64,000 bases of DNA, from NCBI RefSeq assembly GCF_027107535.1, contig NZ_CP114283.1, positions 496,001-560,000 on the forward strand, written 5' to 3'. A program made the position numbers and the translations under genes. The notes under the pieces are model-generated. The model saw only the letters and a program-made list of their open reading frames with translations, searched no databases and was not told the origin of the DNA. Every line of letters starts with the position of its first letter. Positions within the stretch are counted from its first letter, which is position 1. Of this stretch, positions 29,182 through 42,174 are shown piece by piece. Origin of the DNA: Streptomyces aurantiacus. GTDB taxonomy: Bacteria > Actinomycetota > Actinomycetes > Streptomycetales > Streptomycetaceae.

Positions 29182-29231
29182 TTGACGGCTCCTGCACCCG
29201 GGCGCATTATTCATCACATGATGAATAATGC
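29182..29231 (+). promoter_or_regulatory. Promoter with overlapping palindromic operator and leaderless start of the ABC exporter
   Basis: A near-consensus promoter: ttgacg (29182-29187), 17-bp spacer, cattat (29205-29210). A 28-bp palindrome (29204-29231) has perfect 13-bp arms (gcattattcatca and complement) around ca. It covers the -10, the predicted transcription start and both candidate start codons (29218, 29221). The expected transcript begins at or next to the ATG, so a bound repressor would cover both polymerase and ribosome entry. No regulator gene is adjacent. Confidence 0.8.
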
Positions 29232-30090
29232 TCCGGGCCCACCCGACCCCACGCCACAGACCCCGGACCACACACCGACTCCGGGCCACACAGCCGTCCC
29301 CTCCGCGGTCCACGCCGAGGCCCTCACCGTCGTCCGGGGCACCCGCCAGGTCCTCCGCGGACTCGACTTCGACGTCCCCCGCGGCCAGATCACCGGCCTG
29401 CTCGGCCCCTCGGGGTGCGGCAAATCCACCCTGATGAGGTCGATCGTCGGCACCCAGGCCCAGGTCACCGGCACCCTGGAAGTCCTCGGCCTGCCCGCGG
29501 GGCACGCCACACTCCGCTCCCGCATCGGATACGTCACCCAAGCCCCCTCCGTCTACGACGACCTGACCGTCCGCCAGAACCTGGACTACTTCGCCGCGAT
29601 CCTCGACCCTGGCCGTGCCGCCGCCGCCCGCCGCCACGAGAACGTCACCCACGCCATCGCCGACGTGGACCTCGCCTCCCACGCCGACGCCCTGGCGGGC
29701 AACCTCTCCGGTGGCCAGCGCAGCCGTGTCTCACTCGCCGTGGCCCTCCTCGGCACCCCCGAACTGCTCGTCCTCGACGAACCCACGGTCGGCCTCGACC
29801 CCGTACTGCGCCGCGATCTGTGGCAGCTCTTCCACACCATCGCCACCGACCGGGGCGCCACCCTCCTCGTCTCCTCCCACGTCATGGACGAGGCCGAGCG
29901 CTGCCACCGCCTGCTCCTGATGCGCGAGGGCGGGATCCTCGCCGACGACACACCGGACGCCCTGCGCACCCGGACCGGCGCCGACACCGTCGAGGCCGCC
30001 TTCCTCCACCTGGTCGACGAAGCCATCGCGGCCGGCGACGAGCCCCGCGGCCAGCACCACGACAAGAACCACAAGGAGCCCGTCCGATGA
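29218..30090 (+). CDS. ABC transporter ATP-binding protein (DrrA/ABC-2 type)
   Basis: A 290-residue ATPase of an ABC-2 exporter. An N-terminal Pro/Thr-rich 30 residues lead to Walker A GPSGCGKSTLM near residue 65, Q-loop YVTQAPSVYDDL, signature LSGGQRSRVSLAV near residue 162 and Walker B LLVLDEPTVGLDP. The H-loop is SSHVMDEAERC. Start is ATG ATG at 29218/29221 with no ribosome-binding site; the promoter places the transcription start at the codon. The stop overlaps the permease start (ATGA). Substrate unknown. Confidence 0.94.
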   Translation: MMNNAPGPPDPTPQTPDHTPTPGHTAVPSAVHAEALTVVRGTRQVLRGLDFDVPRGQITGLLGPSGCGKSTLMRSIVGTQAQVTGTLEVLGLPAGHATLRSRIGYVTQAPSVYDDLTVRQNLDYFAAILDPGRAAAARRHENVTHAIADVDLASHADALAGNLSGGQRSRVSLAVALLGTPELLVLDEPTVGLDPVLRRDLWQLFHTIATDRGATLLVSSHVMDEAERCHRLLLMREGGILADDTPDALRTRTGADTVEAAFLHLVDEAIAAGDEPRGQHHDKNHKEPVR

Positions 30091-30881
30091 GCACGAGCAC
30101 CGCGCCACGCGCGAACCCGGCCGCACCCCCCAAGCCGAGCGCCATCAACCTCGCCCGCACCACCGCCACCGCGACCCGGGTCCTGCGCCAGCTCCGCCAC
30201 GACCCGCGCACGATCGCGCTGATGATCCTCATCCCGTGCCTGATGCTTCTGCTGCTCCGCTACGTCTTCGACGGCAGCCCGCGCACCTTCGACTCCATCG
30301 GCGCCTCGCTCCTCGGCATCTTCCCCCTCATCACGATGTTCCTGGTGACCTCCATCGCCACCCTCCGCGAACGCACCTCCGGCACTCTGGAACGCCTCCT
30401 CGCCATGCCCCTCGGCAAGGCCGACCTCATCGCCGGCTACGCCCTCGCCTTCGGGGCCATCGCCATCGTCCAGTCCGTCCTGGCCACCGGTCTGGCCGTC
30501 TGGGCCCTCGGTCTCGACGTCACCGGCTCGGCCTGGCTGCTCCTCCTGGTCGCGCTGCTCGACGCCCTGCTCGGCACCGCCCTGGGCCTCTTCGTCTCGG
30601 CGTTCGCCTCCTCGGAGTTCCAGGCCGTCCAGTTCATGCCGGCCGTGATCTTTCCCCAGCTCCTCCTCTGCGGCCTGTTCACCCCGCGCCCCGACATGCA
30701 CCCCGTACTCGAAGCCATCTCCAACGTCCTCCCCATGTCGTACGCCGTCGACGGCATGAACGAAGTCCTCATCCACACCGACATCACCGCCGCCTTCGTC
30801 CGCGACGCCCTGATCGTCGCGGCCTGCGCCCTCCTCGTCCTGACACTCGGCGCGGCAACCCTCCGCCGCCGCACCGCATAG
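30087..30881 (+). CDS. ABC-2 type permease (DrrB-like)
   Basis: A 264-residue membrane protein with about six helices (IALMILIPCLMLLLLRYVF, LLGIFPLITMFLVTSIATL, AFGAIAIVQSVLATGLAVWA, LLLLVALLDALLGTALGLFV, MPAVIFPQLLLCGLF, VRDALIVAACALLVLTLGAA). The ABC-2 signature region RERTSGTLERLLAMPLGKAD follows helix 2. It overlaps the ATPase gene by 4 bp, forming a two-gene exporter operon of the daunorubicin-resistance type. Confidence 0.94.
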   Translation: MSTSTAPRANPAAPPKPSAINLARTTATATRVLRQLRHDPRTIALMILIPCLMLLLLRYVFDGSPRTFDSIGASLLGIFPLITMFLVTSIATLRERTSGTLERLLAMPLGKADLIAGYALAFGAIAIVQSVLATGLAVWALGLDVTGSAWLLLLVALLDALLGTALGLFVSAFASSEFQAVQFMPAVIFPQLLLCGLFTPRPDMHPVLEAISNVLPMSYAVDGMNEVLIHTDITAAFVRDALIVAACALLVLTLGAATLRRRTA

Positions 30882-31011
30882 CCGTGCCGGCCCTCAGCCC
30901 GCCCCGCCCGAAGGGCCCGACCGTGTCCCGCCCAGCGGACAACGCGGCCCGCCCCCGTGCCCCGGTGCGAGGATGGGCCCCGGACGACGCACCCCCGGAG
31001 GGCAACCGAAC

Positions 31012-31821
31012 ATGACCCAGAAAGTCGCAGTGCTCGGCACCGGCAAGATCGGCGAGGCCCTGCTCAGCGGAATGATCCGAGCCGGCTGGGCCCCTGCCGA
31101 CCTCCTGGTCACCGCCCGCCGCCCCGAGCGCGCCAAGGAACTCCACGAGCGCCACGGCGTCACCCCGGTGACCAACCAGGAGGCCGCCAAGAGCGCGGAC
31201 ACCCTGATCCTCACGGTCAAGCCGCAGGACATGGGCACCCTCCTCGACGAACTGGCCCCGCACGTCCCCGCGGACCGCCTGGTCATCAGCGGCGCGGCGG
31301 GCATCCCCACCTCCTTCTTCGAGGAGCGCCTCGCCCAGAACACCCCCGTCGTCCGTGTCATGACGAACACCCCCGCCCTCGTCGACGAGGCCATGTCCGT
31401 CATCTCCGCCGGCAGCCACGCCACCGCCGAGCACCTCACCCACGCCGAGGAGATCTTCGGCGCCGTCGGCAAGACACTCCGCGTCCCCGAGTCCCAGCAG
31501 GACGCCTGCACCGCCCTCTCCGGCTCAGGACCGGCGTACTTCTTCTATCTGGTCGAGGCCATGACCGACGCCGGCATCCTGCTCGGTCTGCCCCGCGACA
31601 AGGCCCACGACCTCATCGTCCAGTCCGCGATCGGCGCCGCCGTGATGCTCCGCGACAGCGGCGAGCACCCCGTGAAGCTCCGCGAGAACGTCACGTCCCC
31701 CGCGGGCACCACGATCAACGCCATCCGCGAACTCGAGAACCACGGCGTACGGGCCGCCCTCATCGCGGCCCTGGAGGCAGCCCGCGACCGCAGTCGCGCA
31801 CTGGCCTCCGGCAACGGCTGA
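31012..31821 (+). CDS. proC: Pyrroline-5-carboxylate reductase ProC
   Basis: A 269-residue NAD(P)H enzyme for the last step of proline synthesis. The Rossmann loop is KVAVLGTGKIGEALLSGMI at the N-terminus. LILTVKPQDM and the C-terminal signature SGSGPAYFFYLVEAMTDAGI are P5CR hallmarks, as is ENVTSPAGTTINAIRELE. The ATG at 31012 has ggaggg about 9 nt upstream. It is convergent with trpS, 39 bp apart. Confidence 0.97.
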   Translation: MTQKVAVLGTGKIGEALLSGMIRAGWAPADLLVTARRPERAKELHERHGVTPVTNQEAAKSADTLILTVKPQDMGTLLDELAPHVPADRLVISGAAGIPTSFFEERLAQNTPVVRVMTNTPALVDEAMSVISAGSHATAEHLTHAEEIFGAVGKTLRVPESQQDACTALSGSGPAYFFYLVEAMTDAGILLGLPRDKAHDLIVQSAIGAAVMLRDSGEHPVKLRENVTSPAGTTINAIRELENHGVRAALIAALEAARDRSRALASGNG

Positions 31822-31860
31822 GAGCCCCGGGGCCGGGCCCGCTCCCGGCCCCACCGCTCC

Positions 31861-32859
31861 TCACCCCGCCGGCAGCAGCCCGATCGCCCGGTACGCCGAG
31901 TCCACCGTCGGCCTCGCCATCTCCCTGGCCTTCTCGGCACCCTCCCGCAACACCCCCTCCACGTACGCAGGATCCGCGCACAACTCCTTGTGCCTCTGCT
32001 GTACGGGCCCGAGGAGCTCCACCACGGCCTCGGCGGTGTCCTTCTTCAAAGATCCGTACGACTCATATACACCGGCCAGGTCGTTCGGGTTCCCATCCGC
32101 ACAGGCCGCGAGGATCTCCAGCAGGTTCGAGACCCCGGGCCGGGCCTCCCGGTCGTAGGCGACCTCCCGCCCGCTGTCCGTCACGGCCCTCATGATCTTC
32201 TTCCGGACGGCCTCGGGCTCGTCGAGCAGATAGACGATCCCGGGCCCCACGTCGTCGGACTTCCCCATCTTCGACGTCGGCTCCTGGAGGTTCATGACCC
32301 GCGTCGCCACCTCCGGATGCGTGGCCCGCGGCACCACGAACGTGTGCCCGTACCGCTGGTTGAACCGCACCGCCAGGTCCCGCGCCAGCTCCACGTGCTG
32401 CGCCTGGTCGTCCCCCACCGGCACCTCGTCGGTCCCGTACGCCAGGATGTCCGCCGCCATCAGCACGGGATACGTCAGCAGCGACAGCCGCACACTCCCG
32501 CCCCGCGCGCGCTCGGCCGCCGCCTTCTCCTTGTACTGGATCATCCGCCGCATCTCGCCGTCGGTGGCCACGCATTCCAGCAGGTACGACAACCGCGCAT
32601 GCTCGTCCACGTGACTCTGTACGAAGAGGGTGCACAGCTTCGGATCGAGTCCCACGGCCAACAACAGGGTGGCCGCCTGCCGACTGAGCCTGCGGACCCG
32701 CCCGGGATCGTGGTCCACGGTCAGCGCGTGCAGGTCGACGACACAGAACAGTGCGTCGGCCTCGTGCTGGTCGACCGCGCTCCAGCGCCGCATCGCCCCC
32801 AGGTAGTTGCCCAGTGTCAGGTGCCCGGTCGGCTTGACCCCGCTGAAGACCCGCTTCAT
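31861..32859 (-). CDS. trpS: Tryptophanyl-tRNA synthetase TrpRS, attenuator-controlled (TrpRS1 type)
   Basis: A 332-residue class I synthetase charging tRNA-Trp. The N-terminus MKRVFSGVKPTGHLTLGNYL holds the HIGH-equivalent GHLTLGN, and TSKMGKSDD is the KMSKS loop near residue 195. The ATG at 32859 has aggagg upstream. Upstream on the same strand are a 13-codon peptide with two adjacent Trp codons and mutually exclusive hairpins. This matches the auxiliary, indolmycin-resistant TrpRS1 of S. coelicolor, reported to be controlled by ribosome-mediated attenuation. I assign TrpRS1 from that leader, not from alignment. Confidence 0.95.
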   Translation of the reverse strand: MKRVFSGVKPTGHLTLGNYLGAMRRWSAVDQHEADALFCVVDLHALTVDHDPGRVRRLSRQAATLLLAVGLDPKLCTLFVQSHVDEHARLSYLLECVATDGEMRRMIQYKEKAAAERARGGSVRLSLLTYPVLMAADILAYGTDEVPVGDDQAQHVELARDLAVRFNQRYGHTFVVPRATHPEVATRVMNLQEPTSKMGKSDDVGPGIVYLLDEPEAVRKKIMRAVTDSGREVAYDREARPGVSNLLEILAACADGNPNDLAGVYESYGSLKKDTAEAVVELLGPVQQRHKELCADPAYVEGVLREGAEKAREMARPTVDSAYRAIGLLPAG

Positions 32860-32922
32860 TCCTCTACCTCCTGGTCGAGGCCGCCACCACCGCCGGCCGG
32901 TGCTCCAGGAAGGAGATACGAG

Positions 32923-32972
32923 AACGGCCGCCGAGGCGGCGGCCGTTGAGTACACGCGTATGTACGGCCGCC
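32923..32972 (-). promoter_or_regulatory. trpS transcription attenuator (antiterminator/terminator)
   Basis: Read on the minus strand: segment 2 ggcggccgt (32972-32964), segment 3 aacggccgcc (32947-32938), segment 4 ggcggccgtt (32932-32923). Segments 3 and 4 form a 10-bp GC-rich terminator stem with a 5-nt loop. Segment 2 has the same sequence as segment 4 and can instead pair with 3, forming the antiterminator when a ribosome stalls on the Trp codons. A small hairpin (gtaca...tgtac) lies between 2 and 3. There is no long U-run after segment 4, only uu. Confidence 0.82.
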
Positions 32973-32973
32973 G

Positions 32974-33015
32974 TCAGGTGGCCCACCACAACTGGGTGCA
33001 CGCGTGCGTAGTCAT
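32974..33015 (-). CDS. trpS leader peptide MTTHACTQLWWAT
   Basis: A 13-residue open frame with two consecutive TGG codons (residues 10-11, bases 32988-32983) and a TGA directly before attenuator segment 2. Stalling at the Trp codons would keep segment 1 occupied and favour antitermination. tactct lies 7 nt before its ATG on the minus strand, so the leader mRNA probably begins at the start codon. Confidence 0.85.
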   Translation of the reverse strand: MTTHACTQLWWAT

Positions 33016-33056
33016 GACACCGAGAGTACGCCTCCAGGGTGGCCCCGGGCCTCGGG

Positions 33057-33704
33057 TTGACACACCTCAGGCCGCTCCGTAGTGTTCTCCGAGTTGTCCG
33101 ACGTGAGCGCCGACTTCGGTTGGTCCCCGGACAGCCATTCCGCAACAAACACACAGCGATCGACGACCCGTCGTCGGCTCGTTTTCATGCGCGTTTGCGA
33201 AATGAGGAATCCGCGTTCGAAAGGACGCAACCCCGATTAGCTCGGGGGCCGGGATTCCGCTAAAGTCTCACTCGTCGGAACGGCCCAACAGCCGCGAGGA
33301 CAACCCACTTCGACTGGGAATCGGGCCCGAAAGGATCTGGTAGAGTCGACACCGCCGGAAAGGGAAACGCGAAAGCGGAAACCTGGAAAGCACCGAGGAA
33401 ATCGGATCGGGAAACGGTCTGATAGAGTCGGAAACGCAAGACCGAAGGGAAGCGCCCGGAGGAAAGCCCGAGAGGGTGAGTACGAAGGAAGCGTCCGTTC
33501 CTTGAGAACTCAACAGCGTGCCAAAAATCAACGCCAGATATGTTGATACCCCGTCCATCACTTTGTGGTGGGTGGAGGTTCCTTTGAAAAAGTCCTGCCG
33601 GGCATTGTTCCGGTAGGCGCATCAGCGAGGACGCTGTGAACAGTCTTCCTTATTCCGGTTGACTGTTCCGCTCTCGTGGTGTTCTCCCGATTACGGGAAT
33701 ACAT
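33057..33704 (+). promoter_or_regulatory. rRNA operon promoter and leader region with several -10 elements
   Basis: The best promoter is ttgaca (33057-33062), 17-bp spacer, tagtgt (33080-33085). Further -10-like hexamers follow at 33261 (taaagt), 33341 (tagagt) and 33424 (tagagt), the last two in related contexts (ggatctggtagagtcg and ggtctgatagagtcgg). Multiple tandem promoters are known for Streptomyces rRNA operons. The leader contains ccttgagaactcaacagcg (from 33498), the conserved antitermination/processing region. No gene is seen. Confidence 0.8.
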
Positions 33705-38666
<4,962 letters not shown>

Positions 38667-38764
38667 CAGTTGCTCGCGTCCACTGTGTTGGTTCTGAAAC
38701 CACGAACAATCCCATACCCTTGTTTGGCCACGGGGTATGGTGCCGCAGTTTGAGTGTTTCATAG

Positions 38765-38884
38765 TGTTTCGGTGGTCATAGCGTGAGGGAAACGCCCGGT
38801 TACATTCCGAACCCGGAAGCTAAGCCTTACAGCGCCGATGGTACTGCAGGGGGGACCCTGTGGGAGAGTAGGACGCCGCCGAAC
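38765..38884 (+). rRNA. rrf: 5S ribosomal RNA
   Basis: 120 nt starting gtttcggtggtcatagcg and ending gacgccgccgaac, with ccgaacccggaagctaagcc in loop B/C. The ends pair (gtttcggtgg with ccgccgaac). It lies about 98 bp after 23S. Confidence 0.96.
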
Positions 38885-38896
38885 GTATATTGCTGA

Positions 38897-38928
38897 TAGC
38901 CCCCGCACTCCGGTGCGGGGGCTATTTT
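38897..38928 (+). terminator. Intrinsic terminator of the rRNA operon
   Basis: A 12-bp perfect stem (tagcccccgcac and complement), tccg tetraloop and a T4 run, 12 nt after 5S. Confidence 0.93.
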
Positions 38929-38946
38929 GCGTTTAGGGTCGGAGTT

Positions 38947-39594
38947 ATGCGCTATGAACTGGTGATCTTCGACAACGACGGCGTTCTCGTGGACAGCGAG
39001 CCGATCTCCAACGCGCTTCTCGCCGCGTATCTCACCGAGCTCGGGCACCCCACCTCGTACGAGGAGTCCCTGCGCGACTACATGGGTGCCGCCATGCATC
39101 GCGTACACGACATGATCGAGGAACGGACCGCGGAACGGCTGCCGGCCGACTTCGACGACGTCTTCCACGGGCGGGTGTTCGCCGCCTTCGAGAAGGAGCT
39201 GGAGCCGGTCACGGGAGCCGTGGAGGTCCTGGAGAAGCTCGCCGCGGACGGAGTTCCGTACTGTGTGGCGTCGTCCGGGAGCCATGAGCGCATCCGGGTG
39301 GGGCACCGGAAGACCGGGCTGGACCGGTGGTTCGACGACGGGCGGATCTTCAGCTCGCAGGATGTGGGGCGGGGGAAGCCCGCACCCGACCTGTTCCTGT
39401 ACGCGGCAGGGCGGATGGGGGTCACCCCGGAGAAATGCCTCGTCATCGAGGACAGCCCGCTAGGGGTCCGGGCCGCCGTTGCGGCGGGGATGGACGTGTA
39501 CGGCTTCACGGCCATGACACCGGCCGAGCGGCTGGCCGGGGCCGACCGCCTCTTCGGGCAGATGAGCGAGCTGATGGGGCTGCTCCAGAGCTGA
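38947..39594 (+). CDS. HAD-family hydrolase (beta-phosphoglucomutase-like)
   Basis: A 215-residue HAD phosphatase, subfamily IA with a C1 cap. Motif I is VIFDNDGVLVDSEP (both Asp present), motif II CVASSGSHERI, motif III Lys in GRGKPAPDLF and motif IV CLVIEDSPLGVRAA. Similar to the YieH/6-phosphogluconate and sugar-phosphate phosphatases; the substrate is unknown. The ATG at 38947 lies only 19 bp after the rRNA terminator, so it must have a very short promoter or depend on read-through. Upstream ggag can serve as a ribosome-binding site. Confidence 0.93.
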   Translation: MRYELVIFDNDGVLVDSEPISNALLAAYLTELGHPTSYEESLRDYMGAAMHRVHDMIEERTAERLPADFDDVFHGRVFAAFEKELEPVTGAVEVLEKLAADGVPYCVASSGSHERIRVGHRKTGLDRWFDDGRIFSSQDVGRGKPAPDLFLYAAGRMGVTPEKCLVIEDSPLGVRAAVAAGMDVYGFTAMTPAERLAGADRLFGQMSELMGLLQS

Positions 39595-39702
39595 CGGGAC
39601 GCCTCGAAGAAGACCAGTCGATCTTGAGATCTCGAAGCTGAGCAAAATTCATCTTCTGAACCATCTACCCACGAGTAAGCCGGAGCCCTACGCTGTGCCG
39701 CC

Positions 39703-40932
39703 ATGACAGATGTGCTGCGGCGTGGCCGGGCCTCGTTGGCGTTCAGTTTCTTCGCCCAGGGCGTCGCCTTCGCGCTGCTCGTGACGCGTATCCCCGCGAT
39801 CCAGGACCGGTACGGGATATCCGACGGGCTGCTGCCCGCCTTCCTCGCTGCCGTGCCGATCCTCGCCGGGGTCGGGAGCGTCTGTACCGAGCACCTGGTG
39901 AAGCGGGTGCCGCCGAGTCACGTACTGCGATGGTCGCAGCCCGTCGTGCTGCTCGCGCTGCTCGGTGTCGGCGCCGGTGACGGCCTGTGGGCGATCGGGC
40001 TCTCCCTCGCCGCCTTCGGGCTGGCCGTCGGAGCCCTCGACGCGTCCATGAACATGCTCGGGGTGAGCCTCCAGCACACCTACGGGCGCAGCATCATGCT
40101 CGGGTTCCATGCCGCGTACAGCCTGGGCGGGATCATCGGGGCCTCGCTCGCCTGGGTGGGGGCGCACTGGGACCTGGCGTTGTTCGTGTCGTACCTGCCC
40201 GTCGTGCTGGTGCTGTTGCCCGCCGCACTCGTGGCGAGCCGGTGGTACGTCGACAGGGGTGGCCCCGAAGAAGCCCCTGTGCCGGACGAGGGCGCTGGCA
40301 AGGGTGGCGGTGCGGGGCTGGGGTCCAGGATGCTCCTGCCGTTGTGTCTGGTGATGGCCGTCGCGTACATCGGCGATTCGACCGTCTCCAACTGGAGCGC
40401 CAAGTACCTGCAGGACGTGCTCGGCAGCTCGGAGCAGATGGCGACCCTTCCGTACAACGTCTACATGATCACCACGCTGCTCGGGCGGGCGGTCGGGGAC
40501 CTCGGGGTGCGGCGCTTCGGGGCCGTGACGGTCGTGCGGGTGGGGGCCCTGCTCGCCGCCGTGGGCTTCGCGGTCGTGGCGGCCGCGCCGGGAGCCTGGG
40601 TCGGGATGCTCGGCTTCACGCTCGTGGGATTCGGCCTGTGCGTGATCGTGCCGCAGACCTTCGCGGCGGCGGGAAGGCTGTTCCCCGGGGCGGCGGACGC
40701 GGCCGTCGCGCGGCTGAACATCTTCAACTATGTGGGGTTCCTGGTCGGTTCGCCCCTGGTGGGGGCTCTGGGCGACGTGTGGAGCTATCGGGGAGCGATG
40801 CTCGTACCGATGGCCTTGGTCCTGGTGACGTTGGTGTACGCCCGTTCGTTCGGTTCCGGACCTTCCGGATACGGTGACGGGCATGAGCGGCCGCGCACAG
40901 CTGATGTGGGACGAGGCAGTAACGGGCTATGA
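39703..40932 (+). CDS. MFS transporter
   Basis: A 409-residue major facilitator protein with about 12 helices, starting FSFFAQGVAFALLVTRIPAI. It resembles the bacterial FucP/YbjJ-like group (LGFHAAYSLGGIIGASLAWV), proposed to move sugars or small acids. The start ATG has tacgct 8 nt upstream and no clear ribosome-binding site. Its 3' end overlaps the next gene by 50 bp, suggesting co-expression. Substrate unknown. Confidence 0.9.
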   Translation: MTDVLRRGRASLAFSFFAQGVAFALLVTRIPAIQDRYGISDGLLPAFLAAVPILAGVGSVCTEHLVKRVPPSHVLRWSQPVVLLALLGVGAGDGLWAIGLSLAAFGLAVGALDASMNMLGVSLQHTYGRSIMLGFHAAYSLGGIIGASLAWVGAHWDLALFVSYLPVVLVLLPAALVASRWYVDRGGPEEAPVPDEGAGKGGGAGLGSRMLLPLCLVMAVAYIGDSTVSNWSAKYLQDVLGSSEQMATLPYNVYMITTLLGRAVGDLGVRRFGAVTVVRVGALLAAVGFAVVAAAPGAWVGMLGFTLVGFGLCVIVPQTFAAAGRLFPGAADAAVARLNIFNYVGFLVGSPLVGALGDVWSYRGAMLVPMALVLVTLVYARSFGSGPSGYGDGHERPRTADVGRGSNGL

Positions 40933-42055
40933 CTTCGGCCCGGACCATCCGATGGATCCGGTCCGGCTGGCACTGACCCGGAGCCTGGTCGACGCCTTCG
41001 GGCTCGACCGGGAGATGGATGTCGTCGCGGCCAAGGCCGCCGGGGACTCCACGCTGCGGCTGGTGCACCGGGAGGACTACGTCGAGGCGGTCAAGGCCGC
41101 CTCCGCGGATCCCCGGGCGGCGGACGGGGCGTACGGGCTGGGGACCGTGGACGATCCCGCGTTCGCCGGTATGCACGAGGCCTCCGCTCTGATCGCCGGC
41201 CAGTCGGTGGGCGCCGCCGAGGCCGTGTGGCGGGGTGAGGCGCTGCACGCGGTGAACTTCGCGGGCGGGCTCCACCACGCGATGCCCGGGGGCGCCTCCG
41301 GGTTCTGCATCTACAACGACGCCTCGCTGGCCATCGCCCGGCTGCTGGAGCTCGGGGCCGAGCGGGTCGCGTACGTGGATGTGGACGTGCACCACGGCGA
41401 CGGTGTGCAGGCCGCGTTCTGGGACGACCCTCGGGTACTGACGGTGTCGCTGCACGAGCACCCGCGGACCCTGTTCCCGCAGACGGGGTGGCCCGAGGAG
41501 ACCGGGGCCGCGGACGCGGAGGGCTCCGCCGTGAACGTGGCGTTGCCGGCCGGGACCGGGGACGCGGGGTGGCTGCGGGCCTTCCACTCCGTCGTGCCGG
41601 AGCTGATCGCCGACTTCCGGCCGCAGGTACTCGTCACCCAGCACGGGGCCGATACGCACTTCGAGGATCCGCTCGCTCATCTCGCCGTGTCGCTCGACGC
41701 CCAGCGGGCCGTGCAGGTCGCCTGTCACGAGCTGGCGCACGAGCACGCCGAGGGGCGGTGGATCGCCCTCGGCGGAGGCGGATACGCCGTCGTGGATGTC
41801 GTACCGCGGTCCTGGACGCATCTGGTGGCGATCGCGGCAGGGCGGGAGGTGGCGCCCGAGTCCGTCATCCCCGAGAGCTGGCGGCAGGAAGTGTTCGCCC
41901 GTACGCGGCAGTTGGCGCCCGCGCGGATGACCGACGGGCGCTGGCCCGTGGAGTGGGCGCGGTGGGAGGCGGGGTACGACCCAGCGGACCGCCTGGACCA
42001 GGCGGTACTGGCCGCGCGCAAGGCGGTGTTTCCCCTGCGGGGGCTGTTGGCGTAG
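40883..42055 (+). CDS. acuC: Histone deacetylase-family / acetoin utilization protein AcuC
   Basis: A 390-residue Zn-dependent deacetylase of the class I HDAC fold, probably acting on acetyl-lysine of acetyl-CoA synthetase or other proteins. Signatures are FAGGLHHAMPGGASGFCIYN with the catalytic His pair, YVDVDVHHGDGVQAAF with the metal Asp/His, and GGGGYAVVDVVPRSW. The ATG at 40883 was chosen; an in-frame GTG at 40874 also exists. The start lies inside the end of the MFS gene. Confidence 0.92.
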   Translation: MSGRAQLMWDEAVTGYDFGPDHPMDPVRLALTRSLVDAFGLDREMDVVAAKAAGDSTLRLVHREDYVEAVKAASADPRAADGAYGLGTVDDPAFAGMHEASALIAGQSVGAAEAVWRGEALHAVNFAGGLHHAMPGGASGFCIYNDASLAIARLLELGAERVAYVDVDVHHGDGVQAAFWDDPRVLTVSLHEHPRTLFPQTGWPEETGAADAEGSAVNVALPAGTGDAGWLRAFHSVVPELIADFRPQVLVTQHGADTHFEDPLAHLAVSLDAQRAVQVACHELAHEHAEGRWIALGGGGYAVVDVVPRSWTHLVAIAAGREVAPESVIPESWRQEVFARTRQLAPARMTDGRWPVEWARWEAGYDPADRLDQAVLAARKAVFPLRGLLA

Positions 42056-42174
42056 GGCCCCTGGCGGGTGTGCGGCCCCGGCCGCGGCGGGCTGCCCCCG
42101 GTGGAGGGCTCCATGGGAAGGTATTACGCCAACTGTGCGGTGTTCCCCCTGTTTCGGGGGCGGGGACCCGGCAT

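Noticed and set aside
41488..42174. A 229-codon N-terminal extension of the phosphatase-like protein
   Set aside because: It overlaps the end of the acuC-like gene in another frame and has RRGRGG-type shadow composition; the ATG at 42175 begins the recognisable protein.
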